Of a stretch of 33,996 nt of DNA, positions 16,017-26,000 are shown piece by piece. The notes below the pieces were generated by a model. The model ran no database searches. It was given only the letters and a program-made list of their open reading frames with translations, and was not told where the DNA came from. The position numbers and the translations under genes are program-made. Source of the DNA: a virus; IMG/VR virus record IMGVR_UViG_3300012964_000033, positions 1 through 33,996 of that record. The stretch is one strand, 5' to 3'. Positions within the stretch are counted from its first letter, which is position 1, and the number at the start of each line of letters is the position of its first letter.

Positions 16017-16594
16017 TGTCCGGCAAACTTCCGCAGATTCCGTCGATTCAGGGTCTCGACGACGACGCGCTGGTCCCGATCCTGCAGGCGATCAAGGACA
16101 TCCTCGAGATCCGCTCCGGACAGCGTCCGTCCACCGATTACGCCTGGGCGGTGTTGTCGGAGTTGCCGGTGCAGACACCCGGTCTGCGCGCCGTGAATTC
16201 GATCGGCCAGTCCATTCCAAATGTCACCGCAACGGCGGTCGCGTTTGACGAAACAGACTGGGCGAACGGCTGGATGAAGATCGACCCGAACCATTCCGAT
16301 CGCCTCCTGATTCCAAAAGCCGGAATCTATCTGTTGAGCGGATCAATGGGGTGGGCCAGCAATACGACTGGCGTCCGGTTCATGGCATTTGGTATTAGCG
16401 GCGTGCAACAGCCGTGGACGCAGGTTTCCGCCGGGGTCGATGGGACTGGACGGATCAGTCACCAAATGCTGGTGCAGCTGAAAAAGACCGATTACGTCCA
16501 GGCCTATGTGTATCAGTCATCGGGCGGCGCGCTGTCGCTGTCATCCACAACCACCGGCAGCAATCACATGGCTGTGCAGTTTCTCAGTCCGTAG
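16016..16594 (+). CDS. C1q/TNF-like virion protein
   Basis: The 192-residue protein has a short helix at about residues 14-33 (LDDDALVPILQAIKDILEIR) suited to trimerisation. A domain from about 65 to the end has a C1q/TNF-like jelly-roll strand pattern: VTATAVAFDETDW, then DRLLIPKAGIYLLSGSMGW, and finally the closing strand MAVQFLSP. Such domains often bind ligands at fibre tips or necks. It overlaps the tail protein stop. The next gene follows after 14 nt with AGGAGG. Confidence 0.65.
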   Translation: MSGKLPQIPSIQGLDDDALVPILQAIKDILEIRSGQRPSTDYAWAVLSELPVQTPGLRAVNSIGQSIPNVTATAVAFDETDWANGWMKIDPNHSDRLLIPKAGIYLLSGSMGWASNTTGVRFMAFGISGVQQPWTQVSAGVDGTGRISHQMLVQLKKTDYVQAYVYQSSGGALSLSSTTTGSNHMAVQFLSP

Positions 16595-16608
16595 CAGGAG
16601 GTTTCTCA

Positions 16609-17589
16609 ATGACAAATGTTTCATGGATCGGCCCTTTGGTGAAAGGGCTTTTTCAGTTCGGAAACACCTACGAGAACGCACAAACCGCGAAGGGTTATCA
16701 GAAGTTGGCGCAGCAGGCCGAAGCGCAGCAGGCCGGCGTCTCCGGGGATCTCAAGAACTGGGGTACGGACGACTGGAATCACACCAAGAACACATACATG
16801 CCGGCCGAGGATGCGGTCGTCGCGCGCGCCAATACCGGCTTCGAGCCGCAGACCGACCGGGCCACGTCGCGCGCCGCCTCAGACGACGCCCGCGGCCTGG
16901 CGGAAGCGGTCTCATCGAACAACGAGAACATGGCGTCCCACGGCCTGAGCCCGTTGTCCGGCAAGAGCATCATGTCGAATCTGCAACTGAACGACATGGG
17001 AGCCGCCAAGGCCGGCACCGACGTCAATGTCGCCCGCACCAATGAGCAGAACCGCGTCGACGATGCCAACTGGAACAACCGGCTCGCTCTGGTGCGCGGC
17101 GCAAAGTCAACGCAGGACGACAATGCCAAGATGATGACGCGGGCGTCGGACATGCTCAACCTGCAGACACGGCGCAACGCCGGTCTTGCCGACAACTACA
17201 GCAACGCCGCCACCCAAGGTCTGAACGATGTCGGCAACAGCATTGGTCAGCTGGCTGGTTATGCCGGTGATAAGTGGGGAAACAACAACAATACGTCTCC
17301 ATCACCCGGATACAGCGATGGTGGCAACTATGGGTACGTCAACAATCCCGATGGTTCCGCCGGGTTCGCCGACGGTGGAATGATCGTCGGCCCGGGAAGC
17401 GGCATCAGCGACAGTATCCCGGCCGTTATCGACGGCCAGGCGCCGGCCGCGGTCTCGAATGGCGAATATCGCTTCCCGGCACACGTCGTCGCCAAGATCG
17501 GCCGGCACAAGCTCGATGCCATGCGTGCCGCGCATCACAAGCCGGTCCGCAGACCTGTAACGATCGACGCCACCGCGCGGAGGGTGTGA
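16609..17589 (+). CDS. Putative ejection (internal virion) protein 1
   Basis: The 326-residue protein starts at ATG 16609 behind a strong AGGAGG. The in-frame extension upstream overlaps the previous gene and is unlikely. A hydrophobic N-terminus is followed by a long polar helical region rich in Ala, Asn, Gln and Asp, then an Asn/Gly/Ser linker near residues 225-250. The C-terminal motif is FADGGMIVGPGSGISDSIPA, then EYRFPAHVVAKIGRHKLDAM. Related motifs occur in phage internal virion and tape-measure-like proteins. With the next two genes it probably forms the set ejected into the cell envelope ahead of DNA. Confidence 0.6.
   Translation: MTNVSWIGPLVKGLFQFGNTYENAQTAKGYQKLAQQAEAQQAGVSGDLKNWGTDDWNHTKNTYMPAEDAVVARANTGFEPQTDRATSRAASDDARGLAEAVSSNNENMASHGLSPLSGKSIMSNLQLNDMGAAKAGTDVNVARTNEQNRVDDANWNNRLALVRGAKSTQDDNAKMMTRASDMLNLQTRRNAGLADNYSNAATQGLNDVGNSIGQLAGYAGDKWGNNNNTSPSPGYSDGGNYGYVNNPDGSAGFADGGMIVGPGSGISDSIPAVIDGQAPAAVSNGEYRFPAHVVAKIGRHKLDAMRAAHHKPVRRPVTIDATARRV
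16631..16653 (+). terminator. Terminator-like hairpin inside coding start
   Basis: GCCCTTT-GGTG-AAAGGGC directly followed by TTTTT forms a perfect 7-bp stem with a T-tract. It starts 36 nt after the stop of the C1q-like gene and 22 nt inside the following coding sequence, where it encodes GPLVKGLF. It probably ends or attenuates the tail transcript and lowers expression of the ejection and giant genes. Confidence 0.75.
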
Positions 17590-17590
17590 C

Positions 17591-18808
17591 ATGAGTATTT
17601 TTGGAGGGAAAAACAAGTTCCGCGGGATAAATGCCGGGCTCGGCGCTCCGTGGGCTGGCAATCACGACACGTCCAAGGTGTTGAAGTACGGTTCGCCGGC
17701 CGACCCGCAGGCCTGGAACCGCATGATGATGGAGAACGACCGAAACAAGGAGCTCGACCTCGCCCAGCAGGGGTATGACGAGTACAGCCAGGGCGCGAAA
17801 GGCCTGACCGATGTCGCCGGCACCATGCGCGACCGGTACGACACCCTGTACCGTCCGATGGAGGACGGTCTCGCGCAGCAAGTCCAGGCTGGATACAACC
17901 CGGACTACGCCGCGATTCAAGATACCGCAAAGAATGACGTTGGGCAGGCTTTCGACAACAGCGTCGGAACATTCACGCGGAATGCCGCGCGCATGGGCCT
18001 TACCCCGAGTGATGTAAGCAACCCACAAATCGAACGCGCCCGTGGTCTCGACAAAACCGCTTCACAGGTATACGCCGCCAACGCCGCGACGGACAATGCG
18101 CGGCAGCGCGCCGACCAACTGAACGCGACCCGCGGCCAGCAGCTTGTCGCGCTCGGCCGTTCCGATCCGATGCTTGCGGCCACGGAAAGCGCCGCGGGCG
18201 CTCAGGGTATGGGAGACATCTACAGCTACGAAGCGAATATGCAGGGCAGCAAGAACGCCGACACCCGTGCCGGGAACATGGCCGGCGCCAACATGGTTGG
18301 CGATATTTTCAGCAGCATTGGCAGTTTCGCGGACGGTGGCAGTATCACGAAGCCGCCTCGGGATCTTGCCGGCCCAGCTGGCAATACCGTCGCTCTGAGA
18401 GAGAAATACGACGAAGCCTACGGCCGCGGCGACACCGACAAGGATTGGCCTGGGTGGCTTGCCGACAATGGCTACGAGCTTGGCCGAGATCTGCAGGCGC
18501 GTCCAAAAGGCGCCGCCTCCAAAGGGAAAGGTTCATCCGGCAGCCGCGGTACACCTGGACCGGCGACTCCGGCATTCCTGTTCGAGCCATACAAAAACAC
18601 GAAGAAGCCGGACATGCCGCCCGGCCCGGACAACTCGCAACCGGAGATTCAACTGAACCACTACGCCTGTGGTGGTCTTGTGAGGCGCGGATACAAGAGC
18701 GGCGGAGCCGTCGAATTGGAAAGCGACGACTACATCATGCCGGCCGACGTGGTGCGGCACTACGGCCGCAAGTATTTCGACGGCATGGTTGCCGAGGCGG
18801 GAGGATAA
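17591..18808 (+). CDS. Putative ejection (internal virion) protein 2
   Basis: The 405-residue protein begins 1 nt after the previous stop, with a GGAGGG site inside the preceding codons. It is mostly helical and polar, rich in Ala, Asp, Gln and Asn. A SFADGGSI motif is near residue 248. A Lys/Gly/Pro-rich linker follows at about 300-350, then a Gly-rich stretch (CGGLVRRGYKSGGAVELE) and the C-terminal motif DYIMPADVVRHYGRKYFDGM. The end resembles that of the previous protein, suggesting that the two share a packaging or docking signal. Probable DNA-ejection protein from position and composition. Confidence 0.6.
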   Translation: MSIFGGKNKFRGINAGLGAPWAGNHDTSKVLKYGSPADPQAWNRMMMENDRNKELDLAQQGYDEYSQGAKGLTDVAGTMRDRYDTLYRPMEDGLAQQVQAGYNPDYAAIQDTAKNDVGQAFDNSVGTFTRNAARMGLTPSDVSNPQIERARGLDKTASQVYAANAATDNARQRADQLNATRGQQLVALGRSDPMLAATESAAGAQGMGDIYSYEANMQGSKNADTRAGNMAGANMVGDIFSSIGSFADGGSITKPPRDLAGPAGNTVALREKYDEAYGRGDTDKDWPGWLADNGYELGRDLQARPKGAASKGKGSSGSRGTPGPATPAFLFEPYKNTKKPDMPPGPDNSQPEIQLNHYACGGLVRRGYKSGGAVELESDDYIMPADVVRHYGRKYFDGMVAEAGG

Positions 18809-18812
18809 GAGC

Positions 18813-20015
18813 ATGTACGACGGGATTGACGCTGTCCGGATGGGTTTGTCGCCGGGTCGCGGCTTTGCGAATCTGGCGTCCGGAGTCAAGCAAGGCCTGA
18901 ACGACTACGCGCGCCTCAAGGCCTTCAACGAGGACAGGGATTACATCAATCAACAGCGCGCGAAACAGGCCGAGGACGACAAGCGACGTACCGCAATCCG
19001 CGACGCCGCGGCGCAGTTTGCATCCAGCGGCGGCAAGAACGTCCAGCCGTTGCTAGATGCCTACCACCAGTTCTATCCGAATTCCGCCAACCTGAATGTC
19101 CAGACGGATGGGAAGGGCGGACACGTCCTGGTCGTCACCGGACCGGATGGATCGGTACAAAAACAACAGATGTCGGATCAAGACCTTCGCACCTTCGGCA
19201 TGCACATGACCGAGGCATTGGGAGACCCAAACGCCTACTTCACACGGCAGGAGGCGAACGACGAGCACCGACGCGAATTCGACGAGAAGATGGCGCTCGA
19301 ACGGCTGCGCTATAGCCTTATGGCGAAGCATGGTTCGGCGGCGATCAACGCCGTCGATCGGATCTCCAAGGAGTTCAACGTCGACTGGCCGACCGCCTAC
19401 GAGATCTACAGCACGCAACGCGAGAACCCACAAAACGCGCTGATGCGTGAATACGATCGGCTGCGCGCGACACGCGACAAGCAGTTTGATCCGTCCGACC
19501 CGCAGCGCCCGAGCGATGACGAACTTGAAAAGACGGCGCGCTCCAACGTGCAGCGTTTCTACGGGAATCGCATTACCGGCATCTCCTCCCGCTACGGCAA
19601 CGGCGTGACGCCGGACGGGAACGTCGATACCAACAACATGCGGACCGACGCACCAGACCCCAACGCGGTGTCGTCCGGCGTTGGCCCTGTGAGCGGTCTC
19701 ACGCCGCTTCCGGATCCGGCGGACGGCTCGAGCCAAGACGCCGGTGCGCCGATTGCCAGCGGACAACCGATGCCGTCGGTCGCCTCCGCGCCGGCACCGG
19801 CGACTACGGCGCCGACCGACTCCCCGGTACCCAAGAACGATCTTCCTGCCTCGGCCGCGCCGAACACTACCAACACCAGCGCACTCCCTCCGGAAGCGCT
19901 CGCCAAGCTGAAGTCGATGCCAGGCAAGAAGGTGCGCTTCGGCAACGGTCAGGTCTGGACGCTGGACCAGGGCGGCAACCCGGTACAAATCGACCCGAAC
20001 ACCAGCGCGCCGTAA
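18813..20015 (+). CDS. Putative ejection (internal virion) protein 3
   Basis: The 400-residue protein starts at ATG 18813, 4 nt after the previous stop, with GGGAGG upstream. An in-frame TTG at 18789 has no such site. Residues about 25-75 and 130-240 are charged helices with coiled-coil character (YARLKAFNEDRDYINQQRAK, REFDEKMALERLRYSLMAKH). Residues about 270-365 are a Pro/Ala/Ser/Thr linker. The last 35 residues form a small beta unit (GKKVRFGNGQVWTLDQGGNP). It directly precedes the giant gene and probably belongs to the same ejected set. No enzyme motif is seen. Confidence 0.6.
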   Translation: MYDGIDAVRMGLSPGRGFANLASGVKQGLNDYARLKAFNEDRDYINQQRAKQAEDDKRRTAIRDAAAQFASSGGKNVQPLLDAYHQFYPNSANLNVQTDGKGGHVLVVTGPDGSVQKQQMSDQDLRTFGMHMTEALGDPNAYFTRQEANDEHRREFDEKMALERLRYSLMAKHGSAAINAVDRISKEFNVDWPTAYEIYSTQRENPQNALMREYDRLRATRDKQFDPSDPQRPSDDELEKTARSNVQRFYGNRITGISSRYGNGVTPDGNVDTNNMRTDAPDPNAVSSGVGPVSGLTPLPDPADGSSQDAGAPIASGQPMPSVASAPAPATTAPTDSPVPKNDLPASAAPNTTNTSALPPEALAKLKSMPGKKVRFGNGQVWTLDQGGNPVQIDPNTSAP

Positions 20016-20057
20016 CCACTCAGGAACCACTGTCACCAGACATCGGAATCTATCTCC

Positions 20058-23000
20058 ATGGCAAACAACGATTGGGACGTAGTCGACGCTACCCCTTTGT
20101 CTTCGGACGACCTCAAGCACCCGGCAATCAATGGTCTGAGCGGCAGCTGGAACGTGGTCGACGCAGAACCCGTGAACGACGCGAAGGACTGGGTGATCCC
20201 GCCGTCGGCCCCGAACGCCAAGGGCACGGACTGGGCTGTACCGCCGCGCGCCGACATTCACGCGCACCGTCACCCGTTCAGTTACTACGTCGATCCGACC
20301 GAGAACGCCCCGACACCGGAGGACATTGGCCGCAACCTGATGTCCGGCGTCGAGAACACGCGCGAGCAGGTTCCAGGTCTTGCCATGCAGATGCTCGGCC
20401 GCGCTACGGGCAGCAAGGCCGGCCCTGGCGTCGGTATCTTCAATCCGGTCGTCGGCGACACCATTGAGCGCGTCGGCGGCAAACTGCGCGATCTCGGCAC
20501 CACCCTGTCGAACGAATGGCAGAAGGGTCTCACGCCAGCCGGCAAGAAGGCGGCATCCGGGGATCTTGCTGACCACCCGATTGGATCCATCGTGTCATCG
20601 ACGGCGCAATCTGCGCCAGGCATGGCCGCCATGGCGAGCGCCACCGGGCCACTCACCAAACTGGCGGAGTCGAGCGGAGTAGCCGCCAGAGCCTTCAATC
20701 TGCTCACGAAGCTCGGTGTCAGCCCGGAGCGCGCCAAGATCGTCGCCAGCGCGCTCCCGAGTTCCGCCGGTGCCGGCGTGTCCGAAGGCGTGTTCAGCGG
20801 CCTGCAGAACGCGGAGCAGACCGGCGACGAAGTCCGCCACATGGACCCGGGGCTTCTCTCCAAGCACCCGTATTTCCAGAAGGCCTACGCCGCAACGGAT
20901 TCATCCTGGCCGGCAGCCAAGCGGTTCGCGTCCGCGCGCGAGGCAGTCGCCTCCGCAGCCGAGAACAACGTCGCCATTTCGACCGGCTTCTGGGACACCC
21001 TGACCGGTATGATGTCCGGCGGTGGTATCCTCGGCCAGTTGGAGCGCCCGTCGCATGGCGTGATTCACGACATCGTGTCTGGCGTCAAGGCAGAAGGCGG
21101 CCAGGAGGCCGTCCAGAGCGGCGGCGAGCAGCTTCTCCAGAACCTTGCCGCCAAGAGCTACTACGACCAGAGCCGCCCGCTCATGGATCAGGTCGGCCAG
21201 CAGGCGCTTATCGGCGGCGGCAGCGGCGTCTTGATGGCGATTCCAGGCGGTGCCGCGCACGGCCTGACGCGGCGTGACGAGGAAGACCAGCCAGCCAGCG
21301 AAACCTCTCCGCAGCCGTCCGTGTCGCCGCCCCAGCCAGACCAGACGGCGAGCACGGTCAACGAACAGCCGGACGTGCCGATCCACGTCCAGACCAACCC
21401 GCAGACCCCCCTCCAAACTGCCGCTCAGGCAGCGCACGACGCCACCGTCGAGCAGAACCAGTGGGAGCCGATCGAGAGCATGCCAGTCTCGAAAGACGAG
21501 CTCGCCGCGGCTTCTGCGCCGGCACAGGAACCCGCTCCCGCGCCGAAACCAGAACCGGCGCCGGCCGTCACACCTCCGAATGTTCCACGAGTCACCACCA
21601 CCAGCACCGCCAAACCCGACGATCTGTTGCGCTTCATCGCGCGCAACGGCGGCATCAGTCGGCAGGAAGCAAGCGCGCAAGGCATTGATCCGGCTCACTT
21701 TAACGACAGAATTTCCCGTCAAGTTTTCGGCAAGCCGCTGTTCCCTCGCAAGGGCGGCATGACCATGGACGACATCGCGGAGAAACTGAGCCAGAGCGGG
21801 TTCCTGCCAGAGGGCCAGTATTACGCGAACGACGCCCTGGACAAGATCCACCGCGCCCTGATGGGCGAGCAGATCTATTCCATGCAGGACGCGCCGACCG
21901 TCTACGAGCAGCAGGCGAAGGCGCGCGAGCATGACATGGAGGAGGCGGCTCAGGAGCAGCCGCACGAACTCGACGACATGGTCCCGACACCGGACGTTCT
22001 CGAGGAATCCGGGTATCATGGAGAGGACGCGCTGGATCAGGATATGGCGGCGTTGATGCTCCGCGGCCGTCAGGTCATGGGCAACGACGAATTCGAGAAG
22101 TTCTACGAAGGGTTCGCGGAGCGCAACGACCACCTGAACAACGTCTCCTTCGAGGAGGCCATGAATCGCGCAATCGAGGATCACGCCAATGCCGGACCAG
22201 AACATGAAGCGAGCCCTCAAGCGGGGCATGAAGGTGTCGCGGAAGATCTACGACATCATGGAGAAGAAGAAGCGGCAGCGGTCGGCGCAGAAGCCGGCTC
22301 CGGTCACGCCCAAGCGGTAGCCACCGGCAATACCGGAGACCTGTTCGGCGGCAAGAACGCGACCGCCCAGGCGATCCACGATGCCACGATCGCCAAGGAC
22401 GAGCGGCGCAACGGTTCCCGGCATGTGCCCGTGGAGGCCGGCGCTGGAGACCTGTTCAGCGGCAAAGCCAAGCAGACCGACATCGAAGACGCCGCCACCC
22501 CCGCAGCGACGAAGCGCGAGCCGCAGACCTTTACCGTCGATGTGAACGGCCAGCCCGTTGAAGTAACCCACACGGCGGACAGCGTTGCGCGCGGCGCCGC
22601 CATGCAGCACTTCGGGTTCACGTCGCCGATCATCAGCCCAAGCGGCTATCAGAGCCACTTCGCCAGCGACAAGCTCATCGACGAAGCGGGTGGACCGAAA
22701 GAATACGCGCAGATGGCCGCGCAGCACCTTGCCGAGCAGGCGGCCCCCGAGATCAAGAAACAGGAGAAGCTCAAGAAGCAGAAGGCCAAGGAACAGCCGG
22801 AGCGCCGCGCCGACACCGCGCAGCGCAAGACCGTCGACCAGATGTCGCATGACGAGATGCGTGCGGCCCTCCTGACCGACGCCAAGACCGGGCTTTTCAA
22901 CGAACGCGCCTACCACGACCACGACAAGCTGCCGGTGCAAGTCGCCATCGACATCGACAGCCTCAAGTGGGTCAACGACAACATGGGCCACGACTCCGGC

Positions 23001-26000
23001 GACAAGATGCTCAAGGCCATGGGCGAGGCGATGTTGCAGCACACGGCGCTTGGCTACCGCATCGGCGGTGACGAGTTTGTCGTCCAGGCGAAGAACGAAC
23101 TCGACACGAAACGCATCATGGAGGCCATCGCCAAGACCTTGTCGGAGGCCGAAATCACCGTCCAGAGGCCGGACGGTTCCACCATCACCAAGAAAGGGGT
23201 AGGATTCTCTTATGGCTACGGAAAAGATCTACAGACCGCCGACAAGGCTCTCCTCGCCGCGAAAGGAGAACGTGAAGCTGCAGGGCAAAGGGCAGGGCGG
23301 GGGCTTACCCCTCCAGGGGTGGTTGAACGCCATGCCGAGCGGCAGCACGATCAAGTCGATCAAGGTGCCGAAGAAGTAAGGCCACCAGAACAACCCGCAG
23401 AGAAGCCGTCCAATCCGGCTACCGAAACGCCCTCGAAAGAGGGCGTTTCTGTTTCTGGTGGCATCAATCTTCGTGATGCCGTCCAGTCGGCATGGGACAA
23501 GTACGACGACACCGGCGAATACACGCATACCGAATTGGTCGATGCCATCGAGGAAGCCGCTCGTCAGAACGACTCACCGGAAGCCGATGAGCTTCTGGAT
23601 GCCGTCAAGGCGTACCGACGCGAACAGGATGACGACCGGGAACTAGGTGGCCGCGGCGACATGGATTCCGCCGAGGAAGCGTTTAATGCCGCCGTTATGA
23701 GCGCCATCAGCGCACCGCCTCCGCGCGATGCCGAGGAAGGACCGAGCGGGTCCGTGGACAGAAGTAGCGGAAAGATCACCTTCAAGCACGCGAACGTCGT
23801 CATCCGTCAGGTCCGGGACAGAAACGCTGAACTCCTGGGCACGGTAATCGAGCCCTACGACGGCACGATTGAGGGAGCAAGGCAGGCAGCCAGGCGTGCC
23901 ACGGAACGCATGTGGCGGGACTACGGCGATGCCAGCAATATCCAAAGCATGATCGGCGCGACCGACGAGAGCGGTAAGCCGAAGTGGGCTATCAGCCCCA
24001 ACTTCTCGAAGATTGCGCCGGTTGACAGCCATGAGGGGCGCGCGATCTTTGGTGATCCCGACGCCATCCATGAACTATTCGGCAAAAAGGCGCTGGCATC
24101 GCCGGTCGATGAGGCCGCCCATGAATCCGCCACGTCACCTGAGAACAACCTGCCAGAGCCGACGCAGGCCCAGAAAGAAGCCGGCAACTACCAGAAGGGC
24201 CACGTCCGCCTACATGGCCTCGACATCAGTATCGAGAACCCGATCGGATCCGAACGCAGCGGTGTGGACAAGAGCGGCAAGCCGTGGTCCATCGAGATGC
24301 AGAGCCACTACGGCTACATCAAGGGCACGGTCGGAAAGGACAAGGACCACATCGACGTGTTTCTCGGGCCGCACGCCGAAGACGCCAGTATGCCGGTGTT
24401 CGTGGTCGACCAGAAGAAGGAGAACGGCGACTTCGACGAGCACAAGGTCATGCTCGGCTACCAGGACGCGACCGCGGCCACCACCGGCTACCATGAGAAC
24501 TACTCGAGCGGCTGGACTGGCATGGACGGCCTCACGGAAATGTCGCTCGACCAGTTCAAGGACTGGCTCAAGAGCGGCAAGACCAAGGAACCGGTTAGCC
24601 AGGGCGCGCACGGTCGCTGGGCGCTGACGCAGGCGCGCAATCCAGAGAAGGAGGCGGCCAATGCCGGCCAGTTCAAGGAAGGCGACCGCATCGTCATCGC
24701 GCGCCACTACAACAAGGAATTGGAAGGCCGGCACGGCGTCATCACCAAGCACAACGCCTATACGCTCCGCACGATTGAAATCTTTGGCGGTCGTGAACAC
24801 AGCGAGACACACCACACCTTCGACGTGAAGACCGACGCGGGTGTCGAGACCAACGCGCGGGCGGAGGATCTGCGCCACGAGAAAGGCGAGGCACCGAAGG
24901 TAACTCCGGATGTCGTCCTGCCGGAAGGCACCTACACCCCGGCGCATGTGCTGGAAATCATCAAGCAGCGACGCGGTCGGGCACGGTCCAACGAAGAAGC
25001 CGCGCTGCGCGCACGCAAGCAAGAACGCATCGTCGAACTCAAGAAGCGCGCCGAGGCCGAACGCAAGAGCGCGGCCAAGGCGCAGGAAGCCTACGACGCC
25101 TGGGCAGATAAACACCCGCAGGAGGCCGCCGCGCTGCGTGGCAACGCACACCCGGAGCCAACCACACCGGACGAGCGCGCCGAGATCCGGCGTCTCGAGG
25201 GTGAGGAAGCCAAGGCGGCCGGCGAGCCGTCCAAGAGCGCCATGCAGGCGGTCCGCGCCGCCGGACTCGACGTTCGCAAGACCAAGACCAACAAAGGCAA
25301 CGACGTCTGGGAAGTGTCCGGCAAGACCAGGGACCAGAAGGACATGCTCAAGTCACTGGGCGGGCGCTGGTACGGTCCCAAGAAGGTGTGGAGCTTCTAC
25401 AATGGCGACCCGACCGATGCGCTGGCGAAGCGGCTGGGATGGAAGGGTGAAGAAGTCGCCCCTGAGCCTATCCGTGAGAATTCACGGAACGCACTCCATA
25501 CGGAGCCAGTTCAGAACGAGGGGCTTGGTGAAGAAACGGTACAGGAGCCGCAAAAGCCAGTCAACGAACAGCGCGCATCAGAGTACGGATCTAAGAACAA
25601 ACTCGTCACCAAAGACCGCGCCGAGGAGATCCGCGCCAAGCTCAAGGCCAAGCTGAATCAGCTGAACGCGGGCGTCGATCCGGAAATGATGGCGCTCGGC
25701 GCCGAACTCGCCGTCTACCACATCGAGGCCGGCGCTCGGCAGTTTGCGGCGTTCAGCAAGGCGATGCTGGCGGACCTGGGCGAGAAGGCCCGCCCGTACC
25801 TCAAGGCTTGGTACATGGGCGCCCGGAACTGGCCCGGCATGGACAAGTCCGCCATGAACACCGAGGCCGAACTTGACCAGATCCCGGAACAGGCGGAGGA
25901 TAATAGCCATGATGTACGCACACCGAATCCTGAAACCCGAAACGATCAGCGCAGCGGCGAAGCTGGGTCCGATCGCGGACCAGATTCTCGACCGCTGGGC

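Noticed and set aside
19053-20576. Long antisense open frame (507 codons) on the minus strand
   Set aside because: It mirrors high-G+C codon structure of the + strand genes, spans the boundary of two supported genes and has Arg/Val-rich, motif-free product; same for the minus frames at 32115-33299 and 28173-29372.
24910-25656. Long +1 open frame inside the giant gene
   Set aside because: Unlike the three accepted nested genes its product is an Arg/Pro/Ser-rich shadow with no SD and no folded-protein look, while the giant frame keeps its normal codon pattern over most of it.
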